Of a stretch of 64,000 bases of DNA, positions 1 to 11,378 are shown one piece after another (within the stretch, counting starts at the first letter, position 1; each line of letters opens with the position of its first letter). The DNA comes from Todiramphus chloris collaris. Its lineage: Eukaryota; Chordata; Aves; Coraciiformes; Alcedinidae. The translations under genes and the position numbers were made by a program. Where the stretch lies: NCBI GenBank assembly GCA_025345505.1, contig JANVCC010000049.1, forward strand, positions 7,717,568 through 7,781,567, given 5' to 3'. The notes under the pieces were generated by a model. That model made no database searches and was not told the origin of the DNA. It worked only from the letters and a program-made list of their open reading frames with translations.

Positions 1-1904
1 AAAGACTCTGGTGAGTGCATTGCTTGGGATTACCCAGTGCTCATGGAAACTGGGGGGTCCAGGACAAAGCAGGCACCCAGAACCAATGTATCACAACAGC
101 CCCCAAAGGAGTTCTGCCAACAGCACTGGTCACACGTTGGACAAGGTCTGATGAGACCTCCCAGTGTAGACCCCACTTAGGCCTGAGGACCCATACCTCC
201 CCAAAAGGCAGATGCTCTAGGAGAGGCCACCTGGACCAACACACCCTGTAAATCTAAACATCATGGGGGCTGATGGACCTGCTAGGTTACAAACAGACCT
301 TTGAGGAACAGGCATTTGATGCTTCCCTCCCTTCTGGGTGCACAAAGTGAAGCCTCACACAAGATGTTCAACCATATACCTCGAGGCACATCCATCTGCA
401 GCACACAAGGATGCGATAGAGAAATGAAGGCTTTGGAGGTGAGCACATCTCCAAATGTAAATTGGTACTATCAGAGGTTTAACGTGAGCCCTTCTTTCTG
501 AAGCACAGAAGGAATGTTCTGCCCTCTATGGCCATTTACACCATTTACACTGTCCTCTAACTCTGTCATAGCAGTTAAGTACCCAGTATCAGAAACTCAG
601 CCCCAAACTGCTATACTGACATTTCACCCATTACCAGCACAGGACTGTGATCCTCTAGAAGGAAATATCAAAGCCTGCTGCTCTCAGGAGCATCTCCAGT
701 GGGGTATCTCCCACTGCTTGGGCAGAGCTGTGCCAAGGTGACCCCAGTCCCCTCCAGAAGTGAGAGCCCCAGGGTGCTCAGCCCTGGTTTGGAGGGATGG
801 AACTCATCCCAGATTAGCCCAGCTGGCCACTGGTTGTCACTGTTGCACCATTAAAATTGAGCTATGTCCAGCTGATCCTGGCTGTACATAAGGTAATCTT
901 TAATGGCAGGAGCTCAAAAACATTCCTGGGAACATGGTGGCATTTACACGCTTTGGTTATGGTGCTGGATTAGGTTGCTGTGTCTTGAACTGATCCTCAC
1001 GTGAAACACCAGAGACACCCATGGGCACGGCCTCTGTCACAGTGCCCACCTCTCACCATGGCTGTCTAGCTCCTAAGGTTTCTCCTAACACAGGAAAAGC
1101 TCATGTGTGCAGTGGCAACAATAAGTTTTGGAGGACTCACACAGTGCCACCACCTAACCTTTATGAGATACCCCATCCATGCAGTCTGCCCTCCCTGCTG
1201 CATTCACCTCCAACACCATGGAGAGCATTTTCCCCTCTGTGCCCGCTGGTCCATTCTCTTCTCTCCTTTAGATCTGGTCTGTCCCTATGTCACGGGATAA
1301 CCACGTCTCATCCAGAATAATTTCTCCAAAGCCAGTAAAACCAAAACAGTAACCACAAAGCCACCCGTAAGCACCAAAGTCAACCCCCTCATCTGTACAT
1401 ACCCCATTGCTACCAGTAGCACCAGTGTTTATGTTTCCCACCAGCCTTCTTTAGCTCCTGAACTTTTCTATATCCCCTCCCCTGCCTGCACCTCTCTTGG
1501 GGGGAAACCACGTGTGTTGTACCTGTCATTGAGGTGGGAGCTATCAGAGGGCCAGCATCTCTGTAGGCTGCATCAAGATGGACTTGGATTTTAAGGAGCA
1601 GGGGAAAAGTGGAATAACTCTCAGGGATGTAAACCAAAATAAAATTGCCTGTAGTCACCTTTTTAAGTTTGACCTCGTGGAAAACCTTGGATGGGGGTTC
1701 GGCTCTCAAAAGCATTGCTGCATCACATCCCTTGTAGGAAAACTTATGTTCATACAACAAAATCAACTGTTAGCAGACACTTAAATAAAACACTTCAAAG
1801 GTGATGGTAAAGATGAAGAATCCCTATTTCCTCTGTATGGTCCAAAACCTTAGTTTCCTTAGAAATTTCCAATAAATTCCTGTTCCAATGGAAGATTATT
1901 TGAG

Positions 1905-2068
1905 GGTGGAGAAGCACTGGAAAGGTGGCAGATGCCACATTCCTGGAAGGATTCTAGGTCAGATTGAGGAGGGCTTGATCTAGTAGAAGATCTCCCTGTT
2001 CATTGCAGTGGGGGTTAGACCAGGTGACCTCTAAAGGTCCCTTCCAACCCAAACTATTCCACAATTAT
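1905..2068 (+). mobile_element. CR1 LINE 3'-end fragment
   Basis: Contains the sense-strand CR1 tail pattern: CATTCCTGGAAGGATTCTAG, then a block ending GGTCCCTTCCAACCCAAACT. This is the typical 3' truncated remnant of a CR1 element as found in birds and other sauropsids. The ATTCTATGA terminal repeat is decayed. Boundaries are approximate. Confidence 0.8.
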
Positions 2069-2207
2069 GCTCCATCATATTGCACTCGGACGTGCTGAAC
2101 ACAGGCATCTGTTTACCTTTTCAAAGACTCTCTAGGGACTTTTTCTCCATTCACACCAGATTCCTAACAGACTTCAGGGAACAAAAGGAGTACAAACTAT
2201 CCTGCTG

Positions 2208-2290
2208 CAATTTAAAAAAAAAAACCCACAAAAACCAAACAAAACAAACAAACAAAAACACCCAAACAAAAAAAACACCAAACCAGCCTA
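2208..2290. repeat. A-rich low-complexity tract
   Basis: Runs of A broken by single C or CC (AAACAAACAAAC type). Confidence 0.9.
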
Positions 2291-4137
2291 CAAAGTGAGG
2301 TTTCTTTGATTTTTACAGAGGTTGTCTTTTCTTACCCTGTTCTGCTTTGCTGAACTACATACCCTATAAGCAGTCCTCAAAAAGCAGGTGGAAGAACTGG
2401 AGCAATCCCACCAAAGAGTAAATATAAAGACCAAACAGCAAGACTTCCCCCCCTCCCCATTACAACAGGTCTATAGATTTGGGGAAAAAAAATTAAAAAT
2501 AAGGATTGTTTTTAAAGAGAGTAATGTATCAGATGTTAAACACTCCAAGTGTGAGATACTTGGTTTTTTAAGTGTCTGGGATCTAGTTTGCCAGATCTAT
2601 AACAGACACATCTGCATCCCTCTCAGCTGCTGGGAACGCTCCAGGTTTCACTGCTGGCAGGGCCCAGGCTGAGCTTGCAGAGCACGATGCTGATGAAAAC
2701 GTGTTCCCACAACACCCAGCCCATGAGGTGCATGACCCTGAGAGCAGGGCCACGGGTTGATGCTCCTCTGACCAAAACCAGTATGAAGCTGAGAGGGGGG
2801 TACAAAGCTGCACAAAGCAATAGGGGTAGAGAAAAAGAGGATGAGAAGGAAGCTAGACTGTAAAGGAGATAAAGTACCATAGCGATGGCTGTGCAGGGAA
2901 GGGTTTGTCCCATTAGGTGATGATGTATTTGAAGGAAATGACTGAGGCCACAATGCTGGTAATCATTAGTGTGTCATTAAAACCATTCCTGATCATCAAA
3001 AGCATGAGACCGTGCTCAGCTGTCAGAGAGAGCTTGGTTCCCCTGCATGGCCAGGGTGCTCGTGCAGGTGCTGAACTGCTTCACTGCATGCAGCCACTGC
3101 AATGGTTATTCTGGCCTGGGATTCCTGCTGGAAAAGGTCCCGGTCAGCATCCAAGCTGGATAAAAATCCTTTGAATTTATCCCAGAGCCCAACAAAATTG
3201 TGCTCGGTGGTAAATCCACCTTTTTGCCTGGATCTCACAAGAAACCAAGTCATCTCAGTGACTCATCTCCCGGCTTTTTAATCCAATATTCAGATCACAC
3301 ACACGCAAAATCATGTATAACTATCAAGATTAATAATGTAATCAAGTCTCATTTGGGCAAGATATCATCTTGCTTGTACTAATATTTGATTTCTATTACA
3401 AATTCCTCATGCTGCTAAAACCTTCCCCTCCGGATAGTAACATTTACTACTGAGGATGTACAGAAGGATGGAGATGAGGACGGAAAACACCAACTCCCCC
3501 CCCCCCCCATCGAGGCAAATCTCAGATAATTATTTCGTGCATTTACATAGAGATAGTTCCAGTTTTACAGTAGGCTAAAACACTGGACTATGTGTCAGAT
3601 TAATTCCACACGATGAAGATAATTTTCTGGGCTTATCCATCACACATCTCGTTTACAGGCAGATGCCAAGGACCAGGAAGATTGAATTTCAGATGGCAGC
3701 ATCACTGCTTGGCTGGCAGCTCATTAGCAACTTGTTTCAGCAATGCTGATGCGACAGCAAGTGTTGCATAAACTCCTATTAGGTGATCTGGGCTTGGTGC
3801 CACATGCTTCTTTAGTAGCAGTTGTGGTATTTTTGGGCAAACAAATTTTATTCCTTTCATGTTCAAATATGAAACACTTTCATGCCACATAAAATTATGT
3901 TAAAATGCCCAAACTTACACACTGACGTTTATTTTCACCAGACAGGCATCAGACATGTATAGATAAACTGGAATGATATTTCTGAGTTGTATATTATAAA
4001 TGTTCATTGAAGTCAAACAGAGTGGCTTTCACTGACTTCAGCAGACACTGGATGAGATCTTTGAAGATCAAAGGGTGCAATTATATCTTACTTGCTGCTG
4101 TGAATCTGAGTCTTAAGCAAATTATTCTGTTGGTCTC

Positions 4138-4280
4138 TTTTTTTTTTTTTTTTTTATTTAACTTTTTTTTTTTAAAAAAAATGGTACTTTTTCAATTGTA
4201 AGTCTTTAAAATCCTAAAAAAGAAAACACTAATAAACAAAAAACCAAAAAAAAAACCAAACAAAAAAAAAAAAAGGCAAA
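4138..4280. repeat. T-rich tract followed by A-rich tract
   Basis: T18 at 4138-4155 and T11 at 4163-4173 are followed by A runs to about 4274, so the two halves could pair as an inverted repeat. Confidence 0.9.
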
Positions 4281-5566
4281 AACCAAAGAGTTGTTATGCC
4301 CCCCAAAAGACATCTGAGATACCTGCCAGGCTCCTCTAGGGTGGAAAAACTTATCTTTAGAGCCATATTGCAGCTAAAAAGACCCAGGAATAATGAGTTT
4401 TGCAAGCAAACACACCCAGCCCCTTTCCACCAGCAGGGACTAGTGCAGCAAGTGATGTTCCTGGCACTCACAGCTCGCAAGGCAGGAGATGTTCACCAAG
4501 AGCAGTGGAGGTCGGAGGTGCAACACACAGTCAACCAGTGGGTACTCTATTTTTAAAATGAGGTGGCAATCAGCAGGAGGGGGCACTTGCCATGGGATCG
4601 GGCAGGTTACAGTGAAGAGTAGCTGATTTTCCAGCGGACTGGAAGCACTGGGTGACATCAACAATCTGAAGTACACCAGGGTCAGACCAAGTCCCAAGGA
4701 CTCCTCTGCTCTTGCAGCCCACCAGTAGGCAGGGTGGCCCCTTGGTTTCTGCTCATTACCTGAATTACACACTCATTATGCTCACATGAAGGGAGACGGG
4801 CAGCATGCAATTATTTAGGTCATCAACTAATCCCTTCCCATCCAAGTTTCCACTTGGCTTCATTTATTGTGCAGTTTTCTGATGCACCTTACACACAGCA
4901 GAGTATTTCTCCTCTCAAGGACACTGGTCACCACTGGCCTAACAGCACAGCTTGTTTCTCCTTTAGCAGGCTGTCTACAGCTATAGACTGGCTACAGGCT
5001 GGGGGCCTGGCAGTTGAGAGATCCTCTGCAAGATACAATTACACAGCTGAGGGATGCGGGCACAGCAAGGCATAGGAAAGGGGTGGACTCATCTGAGCAC
5101 CTTGTTTTGTACAAGGCTCTGTACCCACTGGGAACTAACAGAAAAACAAAACTGCATTTCTGCTGCCCAGGGTTTGGATGGCTCCAGACCTGCAGTTGCC
5201 GTGGCCAGCTGCCATCTCCACTTTCCACACGCTCATGGGACCATCGCAGACTGGGTGTTTGGTGCAGCCCCATAAAAATCTCTGCAATCAGCTGTCTGAA
5301 CCAACCCAGCTCTCAGGGGACCTCACTGGACATGGGCTAAGAACGTGAGCATCTTCCAGGGCAACGAGCATTTTCAAACCAGTCACAGGGGTGTTTGGCT
5401 GAACATTGGCCAGCTTCAGCAAATCTAGAGTCTGCACAGTCAGCTAAAAGTTCGCCGAGCCTCCTACACTTTAACTTCTCACCTGTTTCCTCCCATCCCA
5501 ACCGAACCTCCTCTCCTACCCCACTGCCATCTGTCTGTCCGCAGCCCCACGCATCGCAGGGACACA

Positions 5567-5771
5567 GGCAGTGACGGGATGCCCACAGCCCAGGGGGCTG
5601 GCAGGAGGCAGTGACGGGATGCCCACAGCCCAGGGGGCTGGCAGGAGGCAGTGACGGGATGCCCACAGCCCAGGGGGCTGGCAGGAGGCAGTGACGGGAT
5701 GCCCACAGCCCAGCGGGGCTGGCAGGAGGCAGTGACGGGATGCCCACAGCCCAGCGGGGCTGGCAGGAGGC
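5567..5771. repeat. Minisatellite, 40-41-bp unit, about 5 copies
   Basis: Three perfect 40-bp units (5581-5620, 5621-5660, 5661-5700), then units of 41 bp with one inserted C (5701-5741 and a partial copy to about 5771), preceded by a partial copy from 5567. The unit includes GGCAGTGACGGGATGCCCAC and CAGCCCAGGGGGCTGGCAGGA. The long minus-strand open frames here come from the repeat and are not genes. Confidence 0.97.
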
Positions 5772-6744
5772 ACTCTGCATTCTGCCACCCTCGAGAAGCA
5801 GTGGGCTTTTACTCAGACGACACTGTCACCAGCAGAGCTAAGCAAGAACTGCAGCTTCAGCAGCAGCAGCAACCCCCATGATGCGCCGAGACAAAGTCAA
5901 GGCTTTAAGGAGCTTTCAGCACTGCAACAGGAGCTTTCACCCACCCCAGAGAAGCACAGAGACTGTCCCCTGCTGGGTCCAACCTGCAAACCCCGTGCCA
6001 CCTCCTTGCTGGGCCCCCTACAAGCCAGAGCTGCTGCACCAGTGCCAGCACAGGCATCTCAACTGCAGGGAAGGAGCGGCCCAGAAATCCCACCTTGGGC
6101 AAAGATGTAGGAGAGAACCCCTGTAGTGCAATAAACTAATATTTTCCCCCAAAACAATGACTGCTGTCAGAGAATTCCCGGCAATCAGACCTCCTCACTG
6201 CTGGCTCACACCTTCCCCAACAACAGCAACAACAACCATCTCCCCAACCACAACTCCTCCTCCAACAACTCAGCCAGGGCTCGTGATGATAGTCGCTGAC
6301 AAACAGCTCAAATTAGGCAGGATTAATTAACAGTCGCAAAGGAATTTGAAGGCGACAAAGATTTGTAGCTGCTATGCATTGGACTCCAGTGGGCCTTCAA
6401 GGTCACTACATGGAAAGCCACCACACCATCCTCTTTCCCTCCCAGGGGTATTTCTGTGGATATGAGCCATGCTGGGGCTGGGAGGGCTCCAGGGACAGTG
6501 TCATCCCTGGGTACAAGCCCTTAACTCAGCTGCCTCCACAGCTGTTTAAACAGAGCAAAGAAACCAGAGCCCCAGAGGTGCTGGTTTCATCCCCCATGGT
6601 GGTCACTCATCCCCATGCAGTCGCATCCCTGTGGAGCCCTGAGCCTGGGAACTGCAATTCACCTGCACCCCAGCTGAAGGCACACAGACCTGAATGCATT
6701 TACATTTATATAGCACTCTCCATCCACCAGCATCTCAGTGCTTT

Positions 6745-6850
6745 GATTTAAAATGCAAAACAAAACAACGACAACACCCCCTCCCCCACAAAAATAAAAA
6801 CCCCAATACAACAACAACAAAAAATCCAAACCAATTAACAAAAACTCACA
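6745..6850. repeat. A/C-rich low-complexity tract
   Basis: AAAACAAAACAACGACAACA and similar A/C-only sequence. Confidence 0.85.
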
Positions 6851-7879
6851 GCAGAGATGAAAAACCACTAGTGAAAATTGTTACCACACCCCACAGAGCC
6901 CTTCCCCTTTGCTTTCCCACTGTCCCACATGGACTCATCTTCCACCTGCAGCTGGAAACACACTTAAAGCACAGCCTTTGTCAAATAAAGCCCCAACTAT
7001 CTCTCTGTACCAGTGAGCAACCCCCGTAACTATAAAACCTTCCGGGAGGAACACGAACAAAAAGTTTTCCTCTAACCAAGGAAATACAGTCAATTATTGC
7101 AATAGTGTGGCACCGGTTCCAGTAGAACCCCTCCCAGCTCAGACAGATACAGGGCCAGCTCCCAGTTCCGTGGCCAGATTTTAAGCAGATAACATGACAA
7201 AGATCAGCATAATTAACCCCAAGGTAAAGAGACCCAGTTTAAGTGCATCTTAGTGCCTTGTGTCTGAACGCTTCTCTAGACAGAGCTTGAACTTCTTCCT
7301 TTCCCCCATCGGGACCCCCCCAGTTTGTGTATTCATTAAAATCCTGTCCTAATTGCTCCCTCATCAGCTATGAATCTTAAGAAGCTTAGCTGCTAAGTGC
7401 TTAAATTGTGTTTACTGACAGAAAATGGAATATTAGCTAATGACTAGATGGCGAGGACTCAGGATTGTCGCGGTGGCCTCACACCTAAGGCTTTGGAGAT
7501 GGAGCAGCAAGGCTTGCACTGGAATCTTTGTCTTTAAAGATGAAAGATGGGCTTTGTCCAGGCTGTGCAGTGCAAAACACAGCTCTGCAGTGCTGCTGGG
7601 GTCCTCTCCAGTGGGGAGGCTGGAACGGCAGCCTGCAACCCTAAACCGCTTTGTCCCAAGGCACTTACCCATCCTGCGGGGCCAGGGTCACCAGCAGCTC
7701 AACACAGGGTGCTCCCAGTTTGACACCCCGTCTCCCATTTCTGGGCTTCGTGCACATCGTTGAGCTCCATTTTCCTCAGAGAGAAACTCACTGCCCGACA
7801 CAAATATTAGCTTCATTTTCTAAGATTCTCATCCCCCAGCTTTCTCCTGGTGGCGGCTGCTGTGAGGCAGCCCTGCATC

Positions 7880-8480
7880 AAGTAGTTGATATATTTATGA
7901 AGTCCTAACTTCCAAAAATATTGCCAGCAGCAGGCCATAATTTGCTGATGTGTGACCTATGGTTTTTAAATACTGACCTGAACAGACTGGCTACTGGGAA
8001 TAGATGTGTTTTTTTTCCCCTTCCCAAGTTGTCCTCCGAGACATATTTACTGAAATACTTTATTACCTCATCACTGAGCATAATTTAAAACTGCAGTTAA
8101 GCACTCAGCATTTAAGTAAAAGCATGCATCATTCTGACAGCATTTGGTTGCAAGGGTATTAAAGATTTCACAAACATTAGCCCTGAATTTTCTTCAAATT
8201 CCCAGCTATTTGCTCTGCAAAGCCGCTCTGACTTCAGCACGTTCACAGACGTGCATTTTGAAGCTTTAGCTTCAGCCTCCTGTGTTTCGAGGTAACTGTT
8301 GTGGATTGGCAAAATGTGTGAATTTAATTAGTGTAATCTAAACAAAAGAAGCATTTCAGGGCTGCTTTAATCCATATGAGACCAATATGTTGATTTGTCA
8401 ATGTGAATTTAATTAGTGTCTTCGAGTCTAAACTCCAACTCCCCCTTCTTTTATCTAATTATCACATTTCTAAAAAACAT
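7880..8480. promoter_or_regulatory. Candidate conserved non-coding block
   Basis: ORF-poor AT-rich stretch with TATTTATGAAGT, CATAATTTGCTGATG, GCATAATTTAAAACTGC and the duplicated 18-bp motif. Tentative. Confidence 0.33.
8317..8419. repeat. Pair of exact 18-bp direct repeats with homeodomain core
   Basis: TGTGAATTTAATTAGTGT occurs at 8317-8334 and 8402-8419, and each copy is followed shortly by TCTAAAC. The core TTTAATTAG is a typical homeodomain binding sequence. It lies in an AT-rich, ORF-poor block. Confidence 0.9.
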
Positions 8481-9715
8481 TATCACATATTCGTTGGCCT
8501 AACTGTTTTGCCACGCAGTCAGACTGAAGTCTCAGAGTCAACATGCACTTCTAATAAGCTCAATATGTTTCGAGAGCACCGCGCTCGGCTCGACAGCATC
8601 CCATCCAGCAACTGCGCGCTGCCTCTCGAGAGGCCGAGGACAGCTCAGCCATCATTGTATCTTTTCCCCATCCTTTGCCAGGCAAAGAAAGGGAGATCCT
8701 TCTGGTGTAACCATCGGTGAAATGCATCAATTACACAGCATTCTGGGGGTGGCCACCATGAGGCATTCACTTACATATGACTAATTGAGCTGAGAACAAT
8801 TGCTATTCATTTCACAAGTGGTTCCCAAGGGCTGGAAGGGGACGCAGGGGACTGCATCAATTCACTCTTCATCAAGTAAACATTCAAGTCATAAGCACGA
8901 CCCAAATCTCTCTGGAGCAGTTAAAGATGTTCTCATTTCTGCCCGCAGCCCATATTTGTTGAATGCAGCAAGGCGGTTCCCAAGGCCAGTGCTGCAGCTC
9001 TAAGTGGGGTGCCAGTCCCCAGGGAGCCAGGGCTGTGGCTGGGCTCACCCCGTGACACCAACAAAGCCCTCAGCAGCCAGGGACCTGCAAGAGCCCCAGG
9101 GCAAGGTGCTGTACCTCCATTCAGTCTACCCAGCCAGCAGCAGGGAAGCTCCTTCCATGCAGAGGGAGACAAGGAGAGGAGATCCTGTCTGGCCACCCTG
9201 ACTCCCCACCAAGAGCAGTGCACCCACCCCCTGTTTATCTGCATGCCAATGGCACCAGGCTCCAAAAAACCCTTTCCATCACTTGCTACAAGTCCCCAGT
9301 CTTCAGCTTTTAAGATGAGCAGATTAACTTAAATTACAGCAAGCAAAAACCATGTAGCTTGGCAAATTCACCTGCTGGAGCCATGCAAGGAGCGGATGAT
9401 GGCAACATACCTTCAGTAGAAGTGAATAGTTCATTTACCTCTGGTACAACAGCCCTGCAATGTCCCCTTCCCTAAAAGAAAACAAAAAAACCATCCTTCT
9501 GCAGCTTATTTTTCAGGTAGTGCAGCAATATTGTTCAAGAAGGTTAAAAAAGTTTAGACCTGGATATTGTTTTAAAATTAGGCAGATTTCCCTAAATGCA
9601 ACCCATTTTTCAAGAAGAAAACCAGCCCTCCTCTCCAGTACAGCAGCATGCTGACCTCCAGGTCATTCTGCTACCTGTTCTCCTTCAGTGGGGCAGCAAT
9701 ATACAGCACAGCAAC

Positions 9716-10107
9716 ATCACAGAATGCCAGAGGGTGGGAAAGGACCCCTGGAGATCATCTAATCCAGCCCCCCTGCCAGAGCAGGTTACACAGGATCATG
9801 TCCAAGTGAGTTTTGAAAGTCTCCAGAAAAGGAGAGGCCACAGCCTCTCTGAGCAGCCTGTTCCAAGCTCTGTCACCTTCACAGTAAAAGAAGTTTTTCC
9901 TCATGTTCAGCTAGAGCTTCCTGTGTTCCAGCTTGTGTCCATTGCCCTTGTCCTATCACTGGGCACCACTGAAGAAGAGCCCAGCCCCATCCCCCTGACA
10001 CCCACCCTTCAGATATTTATAAACATTGATAGATCTCCTCTCAGCCTTTCCTTCTCTGGACTAGACAACCCAGGTCTCTCAGCCTTTCCTCATAAGAGGA
10101 AATTGTA
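9716..10107 (-). mobile_element. CR1 LINE 3'-end fragment (antisense to + strand)
   Basis: The plus strand reads the reverse complement of a CR1 3' end: GGAAAGGACCCCTGGAGATC, then TCATCTAATCCAGCCCCCCT, GCAGCCTGTTCCAAGCTCTG and GAAGTTTTTCCTCATGTTCA. This is the best preserved CR1 copy in the window. A 170-codon plus-strand frame over it is only the antisense of CR1. Confidence 0.92.
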
Positions 10108-11330
10108 ACATTCAGAGTCATTTTTCTTCCGCATGTAATTACTGCATTTGAAGATAAACTGGCCTTCTCACTTACTCCAGTTGTGATTATCAGGCAGTTT
10201 GGCTGAGATCCTGTCAAGGAACTTAACCACTGAGCTACTGAAAAGAATAGCACAAGGCTTTACAAGAGAACTTGGATCACGTTTCTGCTCAGAAACAGGC
10301 AGACAGCTCTCCTAGAAGAGAAAAATCCTTCAAATACTCTCTACTGCACTTCAAAAACTAAAATACTGCCTGAATTGGTGTCCATCTGAGGTGATGGGTT
10401 ATCTTGACTGCACTACCACCAGCAGAGATCCAGCACTCTGGGCCAGGGAAGGAGAGGAACTGAGCTAATGAAAGGTAACAGTGCACCCAACTCACAAAAC
10501 AGGTGTTGGAAACCAGAGAAGAAAACTTGAGATAGCCATCCTGGGAAAGTTCTTTAGGTCAAAATTCTCTGAAACTCTTGATCCATGGAGGACTAAGGAG
10601 ATGGTGCTCTCTAGAGATCTTGCCTCAGTGTGTGTGGTCCTTGTGAATTTGGTCTCCCTGAAGTCAGCCTGGGCAAGGGGATAGGATGGAGCAAGGGATT
10701 TTGGGGAGCTCATTTACACAGCTAGTACAAAGACAAAAAACCTAGTCTCATTTTGGATGGAGAGAAAGAGCTAGGGAAGCATCCAAGCAAAGCCAGGTTC
10801 AATTGATGAACAGCAAAACCACTACAAACCTTTCTGGAAATTAAGAAAGCTCCAGGACACCACCAGCGCTGGGAGAAGGAGAGTTGTGCAGCTGGCCATC
10901 TCCTCCAGCAACCCAGCCCGAGTTGCCCAATAGGTTGTTTGAGGAGCAATTGCCAGAAATCTCAGGAAATGAAGCTATGAGAGATGCCCTAGTCCTTTCC
11001 CCCTCTTTGAGACAGATTATATAAGCCTGCCTGTCTGCAAACACACTTACCATGCTGCTTCCAAACCCTCCAGCGGCATGGATGCCCTGGGTAATGCCAT
11101 TCCTGGTGACTCCTTACATCTAGGAAGGGTTTCTGAGCATGAAGCCTACCCATTCCTACTGCAGCCCAAAGACCTGACTTCTTGCCTGAGCCCTGGCAAA
11201 TATGGGGAACAAATTACTCATGCCTCCTGCTGCAGTTTTGGGTATTTGACTGCCACGTTTCCTCCTGTGTGTGTGCGAGATGGGGTGGCAGGAGAGAGGG
11301 AATATCCACCAGTGAAAGCCAATCTTTATC

Positions 11331-11378
11331 ATGAAAAAACAAAACAAAAAAAAAAAGAAAAAAAAAAAAAAAAAAGAA
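11331..11378. repeat. A-rich tract
   Basis: Poly-A with a few C and G interruptions. Confidence 0.9.

Larger units (their letters stand above)
1..9715. other. Left intergenic flank, no gene recognised
   Basis: Apart from the CR1 fragment, low-complexity tracts, minisatellite and candidate block listed separately, this stretch has only short frames of chance type. A patch at about 2640-3253 on the minus strand has hydrophobic frames in different phases but matches no family I know. Confidence 0.7.

Noticed and set aside
5337-5780. 147-codon minus-strand frame with repeated HPVTASCQPPGLWAS
   Set aside because: It translates the 40-bp minisatellite. All frames of the repeat are open because the unit lacks stops.
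9596-10108. 170-codon plus-strand open frame
   Set aside because: Most of it is the reverse complement of a CR1 3' end, so the frame is incidental.
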